From the NCBI RefSeq assembly GCF_016792905.1, contig NZ_JAEULP010000039.1, positions 1 to 49,977 on the forward strand: a DNA stretch of 49,977 nucleotides, read 5' to 3'. The DNA is from Tabrizicola sp. GTDB lineage: Bacteria > Pseudomonadota > Alphaproteobacteria > Rhodobacterales > Rhodobacteraceae. Position 1 is the stretch's first letter. The number at the start of each line of letters is the position of its first letter. Below, in pieces: positions 6,883 through 15,904 of the stretch. Made by a program: the position numbers and the translations under genes. The notes below the pieces were generated by a model. The model made no database searches, was not told where the DNA came from, and saw only the letters and a list, made by a program, of their open reading frames with translations.

Positions 6883-9723
6883 ATGCCCTTCGTCGAGTTG
6901 TCGGCGCTGACAAATTTCACCTTTCTCACCGGGGCCTCGCACCCCGAGGAGATGGTCCTGCGCGCCGCCGGAATGGGGATGGCGGCGATTGCGGTGGCCG
7001 ATGTGAACTCGGTTGCCGGGATCGTGCGGGCGCATACCAAGGCGCGGGAGCTGGCGCGGGACGGGGGGCCGAGGGTGCGGCTGATCCCGGCGGCGCGGGT
7101 GGTCCTGGCGGACGGGTTCCAGGTGACATGCCTGCCGCGCGACCGGGCGGGCTGGGGGCGGCTTTGTCGTCTCCTGAGCCTCGGCCGGTTGCGGGCGGTG
7201 AAGGGCGACTGTCGGCTGGACCTGGCGGACCTGCTGGAATGGGGCGAGGGGATGGAGCTGCTTGTCCTGGCGCCCGACCAGCGGCTGACGCTGGCCATGG
7301 CGGGCGAGGGGATGGAGCCGAAGCGCTGGCGCGCGCATGTCGCCCGGCTGGTGGCGCGGTTTCCGGGGCAGGTGAGCCTTGCGCTGGCGCCGCGCTATGA
7401 CGGGCAGGACCAGGGGCGGTTCCAGCGGCTGTCGCGGGCGGCTTCGGCGCTGGGGGTGCCCACGGTGGCGACGGCGCTGCCCTTCCTGCACCACGGGCGG
7501 CGGCGGCGGCTGGCCGATGTGCTGACGGCGATCCGGCTGGGGGTGCCGGTCGACCGGCTGGGGCGCAAGGCCCTGCCGAACAATGAGGGGCGGTTGCGGT
7601 CGGAGGGGGAAATGCTGCGGCTCTTCGCGGGCCATGAGGCAGCGGTGGCGCGGGCGGGAGAGGTGGCGGCGCGGGCGGGTTTCTCGCTGGACGAGTTGCA
7701 GTATGAATATCCGTCCGAGGTTTCAGGCGGGGAAAGTGCGGCGCAAAGGCTGGCCCGGCTGGCCGAGGCGGGGCTGGACCGGCGTTATCCCGAGGGGGTG
7801 CCGGACCGGGTGCATGCGCAGATGGCGCATGAGCTGGAGCTGATCGCCAGGCTGCGCTACGAGCCCTATTTCCTGACGGTGCGGGACATCGTGGACTTTG
7901 CCCGTGCGCGGGGCATCCTGTGCCAGGGGCGGGGCTCGGCGGCAAATTCGGTGGTCTGCTATGCGTTGGGCGTGACCTCGGTTTCGCCCGAGATCGGGAC
8001 GATGGTGTTCGAACGCTTCATCAGCGAGGCGCGGAACGAGCCGCCCGACATCGACGTCGATTTCGAGCATGAGCGCCGGGAAGAGGTGATCCAGCACATC
8101 TACGAGAAATATGGTCGCCACCGGGCGGGGCTGTGCGCGACGGTGATCCATTATCGCGGCAAGCGGGCGGTGCGCGAAGTGGGGCGCGCGATGGGCCTGT
8201 CCGAAGACACGCTGGCCGCGATGTCCAGCCAGATCTGGGGCTGGGGCGGGCCCGGGGCGATGACGGAGACGCGGCTGAAGGAGATCGGCCTTGACCCCGC
8301 CGATCCGCGGCTGGCCCAGACCCTGCAGCTGATCGACGAGATCCAGGGGTTTCCGCGCCACCTGTCGCAGCATGTGGGCGGGTTCATCATCACCGAAGGC
8401 CGGCTGGATGAGCTCGTGCCCGTGGAGAATGCCACGATGGAGGATCGCACGGTCATCCCCTGGGACAAGGACGACATCGACACGCTGAAGATCCTGAAGG
8501 TGGACGTGCTGGCGCTGGGAATGCTGAGCTGCATCCGCAAGGCGTTCGATCTTCTGGAAAGGCATCACCACCAGCATTTCACCCTGGCGACCCTGCCGCC
8601 CGAGGACCCGGAAACCTACCGGATGCTTTGCCGGGCGGATTCACTGGGGGTGTTCCAGGTGGAAAGCCGGGCGCAGATGAACTTCCTGCCGCGGATGAAG
8701 CCGAAATGCTTCTACGACCTGGTGATCCAGGTGGCGATCATCCGCCCCGGTCCGATCCAGGGCGACATGGTGCATCCGTTCCTGCGGCGGCGGAACGGGC
8801 AGGAGAAGGTGAGCTTTCCGTCCGACGAACTGGGCCGGGTGCTGGGCAAGACGCTGGGGGTGCCCCTTTTCCAGGAGCAGGCGATGCAGATCGCCATCGT
8901 GGGGGCGGGGTTCTCGCCCGATGAGGCGGACCGGCTGCGGCGCTCGCTGGCGACGTTCAAGAAACATGGGTCGGTCAGCGAATTCAGCGACCGTTTCATC
9001 GGAGGGATGCTGGCCAAGGGCTATGACGAGGATTTCGCCCGCCGCTGCTTTGCCCAGATCGAGGGGTTCGGGAGCTACGGTTTCCCCGAAAGCCATGCCG
9101 CAAGCTTTGCGCTGCTGGTCTATGCCAGTGCCTGGGTGAAGCGGCACCATCCCGGCATCTTCGCCTGCGCGCTTCTCAACAGCCAGCCGATGGGCTTCTA
9201 CGCCCCGGCGCAGATCGTGCGGGATGCGCGGGAACATGGCGTGACCGTGCTGCCGCCCTGTATCCAGGCGAGCCATTGGGACAACCGGATGGAATGGCTG
9301 AACCGGCCGGAGAAAGCTCCGGAACTGGCGCTGCGGCTGGGGTTCCGGCAGATCAAGGGTATCGCCGAGGAGGAGGCGCGCTGGATCAGCGGAGCGCGGG
9401 GCAACGGCTACCAGACGGTCGAGGATGTCTGGCGCCGGGCGGGGGTGACCCCCGCAATCCTGGCGCGCCTGGCCGAGGCGGATGCCTTCGCCGCCCTGGG
9501 CCTGTCGCGGCGCGATGCGCTCTGGGCGGCAGAGGCGCTGGCCGAGGGCGCCCCCCTGCCGCTGTTCGCGGACGACCTGGACGGCGAGGGCATCACGGAG
9601 CCTGCCGTCCACTTCCGCGAGATGACGCTGGGCGAAGCGGTGGTCGAGGATTATGTGGCGATGCGTCTGACCTTGCGGGCCCATCCCATGGCGCTTTTGC
9701 GGCCCTGGCTGGATGCTGCCTGA
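6883..9723 (+). CDS. dnaE2: Error-prone DNA polymerase DnaE2, lacking the C-terminal OB domain
   Basis: Translesion polymerase (ImuC) of the SOS response. The 946-aa product starts with the DnaE2-type N-terminus (ELSALTNFTFLTGASHPEE) and a degenerate PHP domain. The polymerase core has QGRGSAANSVVCYALGV, PDIDVDFEHERREEV with Asp389 and Asp391, and KVDVLALGML with Asp541, the three likely catalytic Asp. The protein stops soon after RAHPMALLRPWLDAA, whereas family members usually continue about 130 residues through an OB-fold. Only 70 nt lie before the next gene, with no OB remnant in any frame. Regulated by the LexA box upstream. The imuA and imuB partners are not adjacent. Confidence 0.92.
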   Translation: MPFVELSALTNFTFLTGASHPEEMVLRAAGMGMAAIAVADVNSVAGIVRAHTKARELARDGGPRVRLIPAARVVLADGFQVTCLPRDRAGWGRLCRLLSLGRLRAVKGDCRLDLADLLEWGEGMELLVLAPDQRLTLAMAGEGMEPKRWRAHVARLVARFPGQVSLALAPRYDGQDQGRFQRLSRAASALGVPTVATALPFLHHGRRRRLADVLTAIRLGVPVDRLGRKALPNNEGRLRSEGEMLRLFAGHEAAVARAGEVAARAGFSLDELQYEYPSEVSGGESAAQRLARLAEAGLDRRYPEGVPDRVHAQMAHELELIARLRYEPYFLTVRDIVDFARARGILCQGRGSAANSVVCYALGVTSVSPEIGTMVFERFISEARNEPPDIDVDFEHERREEVIQHIYEKYGRHRAGLCATVIHYRGKRAVREVGRAMGLSEDTLAAMSSQIWGWGGPGAMTETRLKEIGLDPADPRLAQTLQLIDEIQGFPRHLSQHVGGFIITEGRLDELVPVENATMEDRTVIPWDKDDIDTLKILKVDVLALGMLSCIRKAFDLLERHHHQHFTLATLPPEDPETYRMLCRADSLGVFQVESRAQMNFLPRMKPKCFYDLVIQVAIIRPGPIQGDMVHPFLRRRNGQEKVSFPSDELGRVLGKTLGVPLFQEQAMQIAIVGAGFSPDEADRLRRSLATFKKHGSVSEFSDRFIGGMLAKGYDEDFARRCFAQIEGFGSYGFPESHAASFALLVYASAWVKRHHPGIFACALLNSQPMGFYAPAQIVRDAREHGVTVLPPCIQASHWDNRMEWLNRPEKAPELALRLGFRQIKGIAEEEARWISGARGNGYQTVEDVWRRAGVTPAILARLAEADAFAALGLSRRDALWAAEALAEGAPLPLFADDLDGEGITEPAVHFREMTLGEAVVEDYVAMRLTLRAHPMALLRPWLDAA

Positions 9724-9793
9724 CGGGGATGAAGCCGGATCAGGGACCAGCCAATGGCCCCGCCCCCGGCACAGGACCGCACGGCAGATCCGT

Positions 9794-10777
9794 CTAGATC
9801 AGGCCTTCCTTGTGGAACAGCGCCTTGAGGTCGGTTTCGGGCCGCGCGCCGAAATGGCTGATCACCTCGGCAGCTGCAACGCAGCCCATGCGCCCCGACG
9901 TCGACAGCGACTGGCCGGTGGCAAGGCCGTACAGGAATCCGGCGGCGAACTGGTCGCCCGCGCCGGTGGCGTCGACCGGCACCACGCGCCTGACCGGGAC
10001 GACGGCCTCCTCGTCACCCCGCACCACGATCACGTCATGGCCCGACCTTGTGCAGACCACCAGCCCCGAATCCGCCGCCGCCTGCTCCAGTGCGGCGGAA
10101 AGGTCGGTCTGGTACAGCGAGCACCATTCGTGCTCGTTGCCGATGACGTAGTCCAATGACTTGACCAGACGCCGGAAGTCCGGGCGGTGGCGGTCGACGC
10201 AGAACGGGTCGCTGAGCGCGATCCCGGCCTTGCCACCCGCCTTGTGGCACAGCTCGACCGCCCGTTCGAAAGCCTGCATCCCCTTCGGCTTGTCGTAGAG
10301 ATAGCCTTCGAGGAACAGGATCTCGGCGCTGCCCGCCACAGAGTCGGACACGTCATCGGGGCCAAGCTCGGAGGAAATGCCAAGATAGGTGTTCATCGAC
10401 CGCTCCCCGTCCGGCGACACGAAGATCATCGAGCGCGAGGTCGGAAGTTCGCCCCCCGGCACCGGCGGGTTGACGAAGTCTGTGCCTTCCTTCGCCATGG
10501 TCTGCGCATAGAACCGACCGAGCGCATCGTCATGGACCCGACCGATGAAGCCGGTGGTCAGCCCAAGGTTGCCAAGACCCGCCAGCGTGTTCGCCACCGA
10601 CCCGCCGGGGGCCTGCTGGCGGTTGGTCATCGCGCCATAGAGAAGCTCTCCCCGCTCGCGTTCGACAAGCTGCATGATGCCCTTCTGGATGCCCATCAGG
10701 TCAAGGAAACTGTCATCGGCAGAGGAGAACACATCGACGATGGCATTGCCGATGCCGACAACCTGATAGGATTTCAT
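9794..10777 (-). CDS. PfkB family carbohydrate kinase, likely adenosine kinase
   Basis: A 327-aa ribokinase-fold kinase. It has the N-terminal GNAIVDV, the substrate-side GGSVANT (58-64) and the C-terminal anion-hole motif DATGAGD (269-275), with Asp275 as the catalytic base. Overall it resembles the adenosine kinase-like branch common in alphaproteobacteria, which would phosphorylate adenosine to AMP. Substrate is inferred from this likeness, and a sugar kinase role is possible. The ATG overlaps the TGA of nth as ATGA, so it is the second gene of an nth operon. Confidence 0.82.
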   Translation of the reverse strand: MKSYQVVGIGNAIVDVFSSADDSFLDLMGIQKGIMQLVERERGELLYGAMTNRQQAPGGSVANTLAGLGNLGLTTGFIGRVHDDALGRFYAQTMAKEGTDFVNPPVPGGELPTSRSMIFVSPDGERSMNTYLGISSELGPDDVSDSVAGSAEILFLEGYLYDKPKGMQAFERAVELCHKAGGKAGIALSDPFCVDRHRPDFRRLVKSLDYVIGNEHEWCSLYQTDLSAALEQAAADSGLVVCTRSGHDVIVVRGDEEAVVPVRRVVPVDATGAGDQFAAGFLYGLATGQSLSTSGRMGCVAAAEVISHFGARPETDLKALFHKEGLI

Positions 10778-11418
10778 GCGGTCTTTTCCTCATAAAGGCA
10801 CCAGTCGCGGATCGGGCAGATGCCGCAGCGGGGCTTGCGCGCGGTGCAGATATACCGGCCGTGCAGGATAAGCCAGTGATGCGCATGCTGCTGGTACTCT
10901 GCCGGGACATTGTCCTCGATCGCCCGCTCCACCGCCGCCTCGTCCTTGCCGGGCGCGATGCCGGTGCGGTTGCCGACGCGGAAGATATGGGTGTCGACCG
11001 CCTGGGCGGGGTGGTGGAACCACATGTTCAAGACCACGTTCGCCGTCTTGCGGCCCACCCCCGGCAGCGTCGTCAGCGCGGCCCGGGAGGACGGTACCTC
11101 GCCCCCGAAGTTTTCGATCAGGAGGCGCGAGAGCCTGATGACGTTCTTCGCCTTGTTGCGATAGAGGCCGATGGTGCGGATATGTTCAATCAGCCCCTCC
11201 TCTCCCAGCGCCAGCATCTTTTCCGGGGTGTCGGCGATCTGGAACAGCTTGCGGGTGGCCTTGTTCACCCCGGCATCGGTGGCCTGCGCCGACAGCGCCA
11301 CCGCCACCAGCAGGGTGAAGGCGTTGAGGTGTTCCAACTCGCCCTTCGGATGCGGCTCGATTTCGGCAAACCGCGCGAAGATCCGTTTCAGCGTGGCATA
11401 GGGAAGCTGCGGTGTCAT
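10774..11418 (-). CDS. nth: Endonuclease III
   Basis: Base-excision-repair DNA glycosylase/AP lyase for oxidised pyrimidines. The 214-aa product has the helix-hairpin-helix LPGVGRKTA with the catalytic Lys124, the catalytic Asp142 in VDTHIFRV, and the 4Fe-4S loop C191-x6-C198-x2-C201-x5-C207. Length is standard. First gene of the two-gene minus-strand operon with the PfkB kinase. Divergent from the Ada-like gene, so two DNA repair genes share a 100-nt promoter region. Confidence 0.96.
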   Translation of the reverse strand: MTPQLPYATLKRIFARFAEIEPHPKGELEHLNAFTLLVAVALSAQATDAGVNKATRKLFQIADTPEKMLALGEEGLIEHIRTIGLYRNKAKNVIRLSRLLIENFGGEVPSSRAALTTLPGVGRKTANVVLNMWFHHPAQAVDTHIFRVGNRTGIAPGKDEAAVERAIEDNVPAEYQQHAHHWLILHGRYICTARKPRCGICPIRDWCLYEEKTA

Positions 11419-11518
11419 GGGTCCCTTGCAGCACGAAAGCCGCCTCGCGACAAGCCGCAGGAAACGGGTCGCACCGCGGTCGGGGCCAGAATAGATTGCG
11501 GGTCCAAGGAGAAGACCG

Positions 11519-12349
11519 ATGACCGACCTGTCCCCCGCCTACCACTACCAGGTGATCGCCCGTGCGCTGCAGGTGATCGACGCAGAGGGCCCCGCGCTGA
11601 CGCTGGAGGACCTCGCCCAGCGGATGAACATGAGCCCTGCGCATTTCCAGCGCCTCTTCAGCCAGTGGGTCGGCGTCAGCCCGAAGCGCTATCAGCAATA
11701 CCTGACATTGGGCCATGCCCGACGCCTGCTGAACGAACGGCATACGATGCTGGGCACCGCGCTGGAAACCGGGCTTTCGGGGACGGGGCGGCTGCATGAC
11801 CTGTTCCTGACCTGGGAAGCGATGTCGCCCGGCGACTATGCCCGGGGCGGGGCGGGGCTGGAAATCCGCTGGGGCTGGTTCGAAAGCCCGTTCGGCCCGG
11901 CGCTGGTGATGGCGACCGACAAGGGCATCTGCGGCATGGGCTTTGCCGACGAGATGGGCGCGGAGGCAGCACTGGAAGACCTGGTCGGCCGCTGGCCCAG
12001 GGCCACCTATGTCGAGGATCCCACGGCGATCCGTCCCCTGGTCGATGCGGCGCTGGGCGGGCGGAGCGCCAGCCTGCACCTGATCGGCGCCCCGTTCCAG
12101 ATCAAGGTCTGGGAGGCGCTTCTGGCGATCCCTTCGGGTCATGTCACCACCTATGCCGACATTGCCGGGGCCATCGGCCACCCCAGCGCACACCGGGCGG
12201 TCGGCACCGCGGTGGGCCGCAATCCGATCTCTTTCCTGATCCCCTGCCACCGGGCGATGCGCCGCGACGGCGGCCTTGGCGGCTATCACTGGGGCCTGCC
12301 GCGCAAGCGCGCCATGCTGGCCTGGGAGGCCGCTCGCACAGATTTGTAA
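11519..12349 (+). CDS. Ada-like AraC-type regulator fused to O6-methylguanine-DNA methyltransferase
   Basis: A 276-aa fusion. Residues 1-108 are an AraC helix-turn-helix domain (LTLEDLAQRMNMSPAHFQRLF, then GVSPKRYQQY). Residues 115-276 are a methylated-DNA cysteine methyltransferase with the active Cys243 in IPCHRA and the helix HPSAHRAVGTAVGRNP. The N-terminal Cys4 phosphotriester-repair domain of E. coli Ada is absent, so the usual methylation switch is missing. The ATG follows AAGGAG. It probably repairs O6-methylguanine and may regulate itself or nth. How it senses damage is not evident from sequence. Confidence 0.9.
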   Translation: MTDLSPAYHYQVIARALQVIDAEGPALTLEDLAQRMNMSPAHFQRLFSQWVGVSPKRYQQYLTLGHARRLLNERHTMLGTALETGLSGTGRLHDLFLTWEAMSPGDYARGGAGLEIRWGWFESPFGPALVMATDKGICGMGFADEMGAEAALEDLVGRWPRATYVEDPTAIRPLVDAALGGRSASLHLIGAPFQIKVWEALLAIPSGHVTTYADIAGAIGHPSAHRAVGTAVGRNPISFLIPCHRAMRRDGGLGGYHWGLPRKRAMLAWEAARTDL

Positions 12350-12466
12350 TGCGCGGAACCCTGCCGAAGCCTTCGGGAACCGGCAGCCTCTCGACGACGT
12401 TCGTGTATTGTGGCACGGGTCTGGCACAGGCCCGCGAATGGGCGAATTCTTGAGGCGAGAGCACAA

Positions 12467-13123
12467 ATGATGATGAAGACCCAACTGATCCTGGCGGCAA
12501 CGGGTACGCTGTTCCTGACCGCCTGCGTCGATCCCAATGCCTATCCGAACGACCCGAATGCCCGGCAGCGCAATGGCGCGATCATCGGCGGCATCACCGG
12601 CGCCTTGGCGGGTGTTGCGGTTTCGGGCGATGGCGACGAGCTGAAGGGCGCGATCGTCGGCGGCGCCCTGGGTGCCGGTACGGGCGCGGTGATCGGCGCG
12701 GACCTTGACCGCCAGGCCGCCGAACTGCGCGGCTCGCTGAATTCCAACATCTCGGTCACGAACACCGGCGACTACCTGATCGTGAACATGCCGCAGGACC
12801 TGCTGTTCGCAACCGACAGCGCTTCGGTCCGGCCGGACCTGACCGCCGACCTGCGCGCGGTGGCGGCAAGCCTGCTGCGCTATCCCAACAGCCGGATCGA
12901 GGTGATCGGCCATACCGACAACACCGGGTCCGCCGCCTACAACCAGGACCTGTCGCAGCGTCGCGCCGTCTCGGTCGCGGGCGTGCTGCGCGACAGCGGT
13001 GTGCCGGGCAACCGCATCTCGGCCTATGGCAGGGGCGAGGATCAGCCGGTCGCGTCGAACCTGACGCCGGATGGCCGGGCGAAGAACCGCCGGGTGGAGA
13101 TCATCATCCGCCCGAACCGCTGA
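12467..13123 (+). CDS. OmpA family lipoprotein with glycine zipper
   Basis: A 218-aa outer-membrane lipoprotein. The signal peptide ends in the lipobox LTAC (Cys20). A glycine-rich zipper segment (about 38-82, GGITGALAGVAV and GGALGAGTGAVIG) follows, then an OmpA C-terminal peptidoglycan-binding domain (about 105-218) with IGHTDNTGSAAYNQDLSQRRA and GRAKNRRVEI. It looks like YiaD-type proteins. Three ATG codons run in a row; 12467 is nearest the GAGGCGAG ribosome site. A frame extension upstream to 12410 would bury the signal peptide and is rejected. It has its own terminator. Confidence 0.9.
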   Translation: MMMKTQLILAATGTLFLTACVDPNAYPNDPNARQRNGAIIGGITGALAGVAVSGDGDELKGAIVGGALGAGTGAVIGADLDRQAAELRGSLNSNISVTNTGDYLIVNMPQDLLFATDSASVRPDLTADLRAVAASLLRYPNSRIEVIGHTDNTGSAAYNQDLSQRRAVSVAGVLRDSGVPGNRISAYGRGEDQPVASNLTPDGRAKNRRVEIIIRPNR

Positions 13124-13144
13124 GGCTCTGCGGGATCGAAACGG

Positions 13145-13171
13145 GGGGTCAGCCGCGGCTGGCCCCTTTTT
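13145..13171 (+). terminator. Rho-independent terminator of the OmpA lipoprotein gene
   Basis: Stem GGGGTCAGCC/GGCTGGCCCC with one G-T wobble, followed directly by TTTTT (13167-13171), 21 nt after the stop codon. Confidence 0.85.
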
Positions 13172-13201
13172 CATTGTGATCTGCGGAAATCGGTCATATT
13201 T

Positions 13202-13217
13202 CTGGACCAATAACCAG
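13202..13217 (+). promoter_or_regulatory. Inverted repeat CTGG-N8-CCAG upstream of the FadR-type regulator
   Basis: CTGG (13202-13205) and CCAG (13214-13217) flank ACCAATAA, just upstream of the GntR/FadR-type gene. Regulators of this subfamily often bind TGG-TACCA-like dyads and regulate themselves, so this is a plausible autoregulatory site. No experimental match is claimed. Confidence 0.35.
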
Positions 13218-13225
13218 GGCTCGCC

Positions 13226-13993
13226 ATGCCATTTCACAAGGTCACGCCAGAGAAGCTGTCGAACTCGGTCGTGCGGCAGATCGAGCAGCTGATCCTGCGC
13301 GGCATCCTGCGGCCGGGCGAACGGCTGCCCTCCGAGCGGGATCTGGCCGACAAGCTGGGCGTCTCGCGTCCCTCCCTGCGCGATGCCATCGCCGACCTGG
13401 CCGACCGCGGGCTCCTGGTCAGCCGCGCCGGATCGGGCGTGTTCGTGGCGGACGTGCTGGGCTCGGCCTTCTCTCCGGCCTTGACGCAGCTCTTCTCCAC
13501 CCATGACGAGGCGGTCATCGACTACATCAGCTTCCGTCGCGACATGGAGGGGCTGGCGGCGGAACGGGCGGCGACCTTGGGGTCGGAGACCGACCTGAAA
13601 TTGATCGACACGATCTTCGGCAAGATGGAAGCCGCGCACCAGAAGCGCGACCCTTCGGACGAGGCGCAGCTGGATGCCGAGTTTCACATGGCGATCATCG
13701 AGGCCAGCCACAACGTCATCATGCTGCACATGCTGCGCTCGATGTTCGAGCTTTTGCGGCAGGGCGTGTTCTACAATCGGCAGGTCATGTTCCGGAACCG
13801 GATGACGCGGGACCAGCTTCTGGACCAGCACCGGGCGATCAATGCCGCGATCCAGGCGCGCGACCCGACGGCGGCGCGGGCGGCGGTGGCCGCCCACATG
13901 GCCTATGTGGAGCAGGCCTTCCACGACCAGATGCGCGCCGAGAAGCGCGAATCCATCGCCCGGCAACGGCTGGAGCAGGAAGCCAGCCGATAG
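13226..13993 (+). CDS. GntR family regulator, FadR/FCD subfamily
   Basis: A 255-aa transcription factor. Residues about 10-78 are a GntR winged helix (LPSERDLADKLGVSRPSLRDAIADLADRGLL). Residues about 95-245 are an FCD all-helical ligand domain with the metal/acid-binding pattern DAEFHMAIIEASHN and later His residues. FCD regulators usually sense organic acids such as pyruvate or lactate. No such pathway gene adjoins it, so the target is unknown. The stop TAG abuts the stop of the convergent AraC gene (TAG/CTA at 13991-13996). Confidence 0.88.
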   Translation: MPFHKVTPEKLSNSVVRQIEQLILRGILRPGERLPSERDLADKLGVSRPSLRDAIADLADRGLLVSRAGSGVFVADVLGSAFSPALTQLFSTHDEAVIDYISFRRDMEGLAAERAATLGSETDLKLIDTIFGKMEAAHQKRDPSDEAQLDAEFHMAIIEASHNVIMLHMLRSMFELLRQGVFYNRQVMFRNRMTRDQLLDQHRAINAAIQARDPTAARAAVAAHMAYVEQAFHDQMRAEKRESIARQRLEQEASR

Positions 13994-14830
13994 CTACTTC
14001 AACGGCAGGTGCAGTTCGGTGATCAGCTCTTCGGGCGCGGTATCCATCGGCGTGTTGAGATAGACCTCGAAAGACGGCGTGTCGGCGGGCTCTTCGCCCG
14101 ACTGCGGCAGCCAGATTCCGAACAATTCGTCATAGGCGGCGGGCAGGCCGGCGTAGGGTCCCCTGTAGGTCAGCACCGCCTGTCGACCGCCGGGAAGCGA
14201 GACTTCCTCAAGCGGCGGGGACAGGTCGGCCGGGCCCCTGATCTCGAACCCGGCATGACTGCGCAGATCGGCTTCGGCGACCGACTGCGGGTCGTCGTGA
14301 AAGACCGCGATCATCCGCCCGGCGCTTGGGAACAGGTTGCGACTGGCCATGAGGGCGGACAGCTGCTGGAAGGCCCGCGAAATCTCGTGATAGGCGCCCC
14401 TGTGCGGCAGTGCGGCAAGCCGGATCGGGTCTTCTGTGCGGATGGTGACGGGGTGCATGGCATCTCTCCTTGCTGGGATGTGGCGGACAAAGGGGCGCAA
14501 CTCGCCCCGCTTGCGAAAGGCGGTGGGCGACATCAGGAAAGCTTCTGCGAAGGCGCGGTTGAAGCTTGTCAGATTCTCCATCCCGATCGAGGTGGCGATG
14601 GCGGCAAGCGGCTGGTCGGTCATCGCCAGCAGGTAGGAGGCCCGCTGCATCCTGATCCGGCGCACCGCCTGGGCCAGCGTCTCGCCGGTCATGGCGCGGA
14701 AGACGCGATGCCAGTGGAATCGGCTCATCGCGGCGACGTCGGACAGGGCATCCAGAGACAGGTCCCCGGCGGGGTTGTCGTGGATGTGGTCCAACACCCG
14801 CAGCAGCCGTTTCTCGTTCGCATTCGCCAT
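13994..14830 (-). CDS. AraC family regulator with GyrI-like effector domain
   Basis: A 278-aa protein. Residues 1-110 carry two AraC helix-turn-helix motifs (LSLDALSDVAAMSRFHWHRVFRAMTGE and IATSIGMENLTSFNRAF). Residues about 118-278 form a GyrI-like/SOUL-type ligand domain that often binds drugs or small hydrophobic molecules. This is the Rob/BmrR-like arrangement. I choose ATG 14830; ATG 14896 is in frame but would add a low-complexity extension. Divergent from accA, which is unlikely to be its target. The inducer is unknown. Confidence 0.87.
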   Translation of the reverse strand: MANANEKRLLRVLDHIHDNPAGDLSLDALSDVAAMSRFHWHRVFRAMTGETLAQAVRRIRMQRASYLLAMTDQPLAAIATSIGMENLTSFNRAFAEAFLMSPTAFRKRGELRPFVRHIPARRDAMHPVTIRTEDPIRLAALPHRGAYHEISRAFQQLSALMASRNLFPSAGRMIAVFHDDPQSVAEADLRSHAGFEIRGPADLSPPLEEVSLPGGRQAVLTYRGPYAGLPAAYDELFGIWLPQSGEEPADTPSFEVYLNTPMDTAPEELITELHLPLK

Positions 14831-14944
14831 CTTGCCTGCCCCTTTCGCCCGGCCATCCTTGCACGACGCCGCCGCACAAATCTTGCCGAGTTGCATCAGG
14901 CATTCCCCGCGGGCATATAAGGACGGTCCCGGTAAGGAAGCGCC

Positions 14945-15904
14945 ATGCAATACCTCGAATTCGAAAAACCCCTCGCCGACATCGAAGGCAAGGCGGAAGA
15001 ACTGCGTGCCATGGCGAAGACCGGCGGTGGCGTCGACATGTCGAAAGAGGCCGAGGCGCTGGACCGCAAGGCCGACCAGGCGCTGCGGGATCTCTACAAG
15101 ACGCTGACGGCCTGGCAGAAATGCCAGGTGGCCCGCCACCCCGACCGGCCGCATTGCCAGGATTATATCGAGGCGCTCTTCACCGAATATACCGCGCTGG
15201 CCGGGGACCGGGCCTTTGCCGACGACCATGCGGTGATGGGGGGACTTGCCCGGTTCAACGACCAGCCGGTGATGGTGATCGGGCACGAAAAGGGCAACGA
15301 CACCAAATCCCGCATCCAGCGCAACTTCGGCATGGCTCGGCCCGAGGGCTACCGCAAGGCGATCCGGCTGATGGACATGGCCGACCGCTTCCGCCTGCCG
15401 GTGATCACGCTGATCGACACCGCCGGGGCCTATCCCGGCAAGGGCGCCGAGGAGCGTGGTCAGGCCGAGGCCATCGCCCGGTCGACCGAGAAGTGCCTCG
15501 CCATCGGCGTGCCGCTGATCTCGGTGGTGATCGGCGAGGGTGGATCGGGCGGGGCGGTGGCCTTCGCCACGGCGAACCGGGTGGCGATGCTGGAGCATTC
15601 GGTCTACTCGGTGATCTCTCCGGAAGGCTGCGCCTCGATCCTGTGGAAGGACGCCGAAAAGATGCGCGAGGCGGCCGAGGCCCTGCGGCTGACGGCACAG
15701 GACTTGCAGAAGCTGGGGATCATCGACCGGATCGTGAAGGAACCGGTGGGCGGGGCCCAGCGGGCGCCGAAAGAGGCGATCGAGGCGGTGGGCAAGGCGA
15801 TCGAGGCAATGCTGGGCGAGCTTGTCGGCAAGAAGCCCGAGGCGCTGGTCCGGGACCGGCGGCAGAAGTACATCGACATGGGCTCGAAAGGGCTGGCGGC
15901 TTGA
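14945..15904 (+). CDS. accA: Acetyl-CoA carboxylase carboxyltransferase subunit alpha
   Basis: With AccD it transfers CO2 from carboxybiotin to acetyl-CoA, making malonyl-CoA for fatty acid synthesis. The 319-aa product matches AccA along its length: N-terminal [55 protein letters not shown] and [12 protein letters not shown]. Ribosome site AAGGAAG precedes the ATG. accD lies 28 kb away. The TGA overlaps the TTG start of the next gene (TTGA). Confidence 0.97.
   Translation: MQYLEFEKPLADIEGKAEELRAMAKTGGGVDMSKEAEALDRKADQALRDLYKTLTAWQKCQVARHPDRPHCQDYIEALFTEYTALAGDRAFADDHAVMGGLARFNDQPVMVIGHEKGNDTKSRIQRNFGMARPEGYRKAIRLMDMADRFRLPVITLIDTAGAYPGKGAEERGQAEAIARSTEKCLAIGVPLISVVIGEGGSGGAVAFATANRVAMLEHSVYSVISPEGCASILWKDAEKMREAAEALRLTAQDLQKLGIIDRIVKEPVGGAQRAPKEAIEAVGKAIEAMLGELVGKKPEALVRDRRQKYIDMGSKGLAA

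Noticed and set aside
11186-13966. Very long open frame on the minus strand across nth, the Ada-like gene, the OmpA gene and the FadR gene
   Set aside because: High-GC shadow of real genes on both strands; low-complexity Arg/Gly/Pro composition and no domain.
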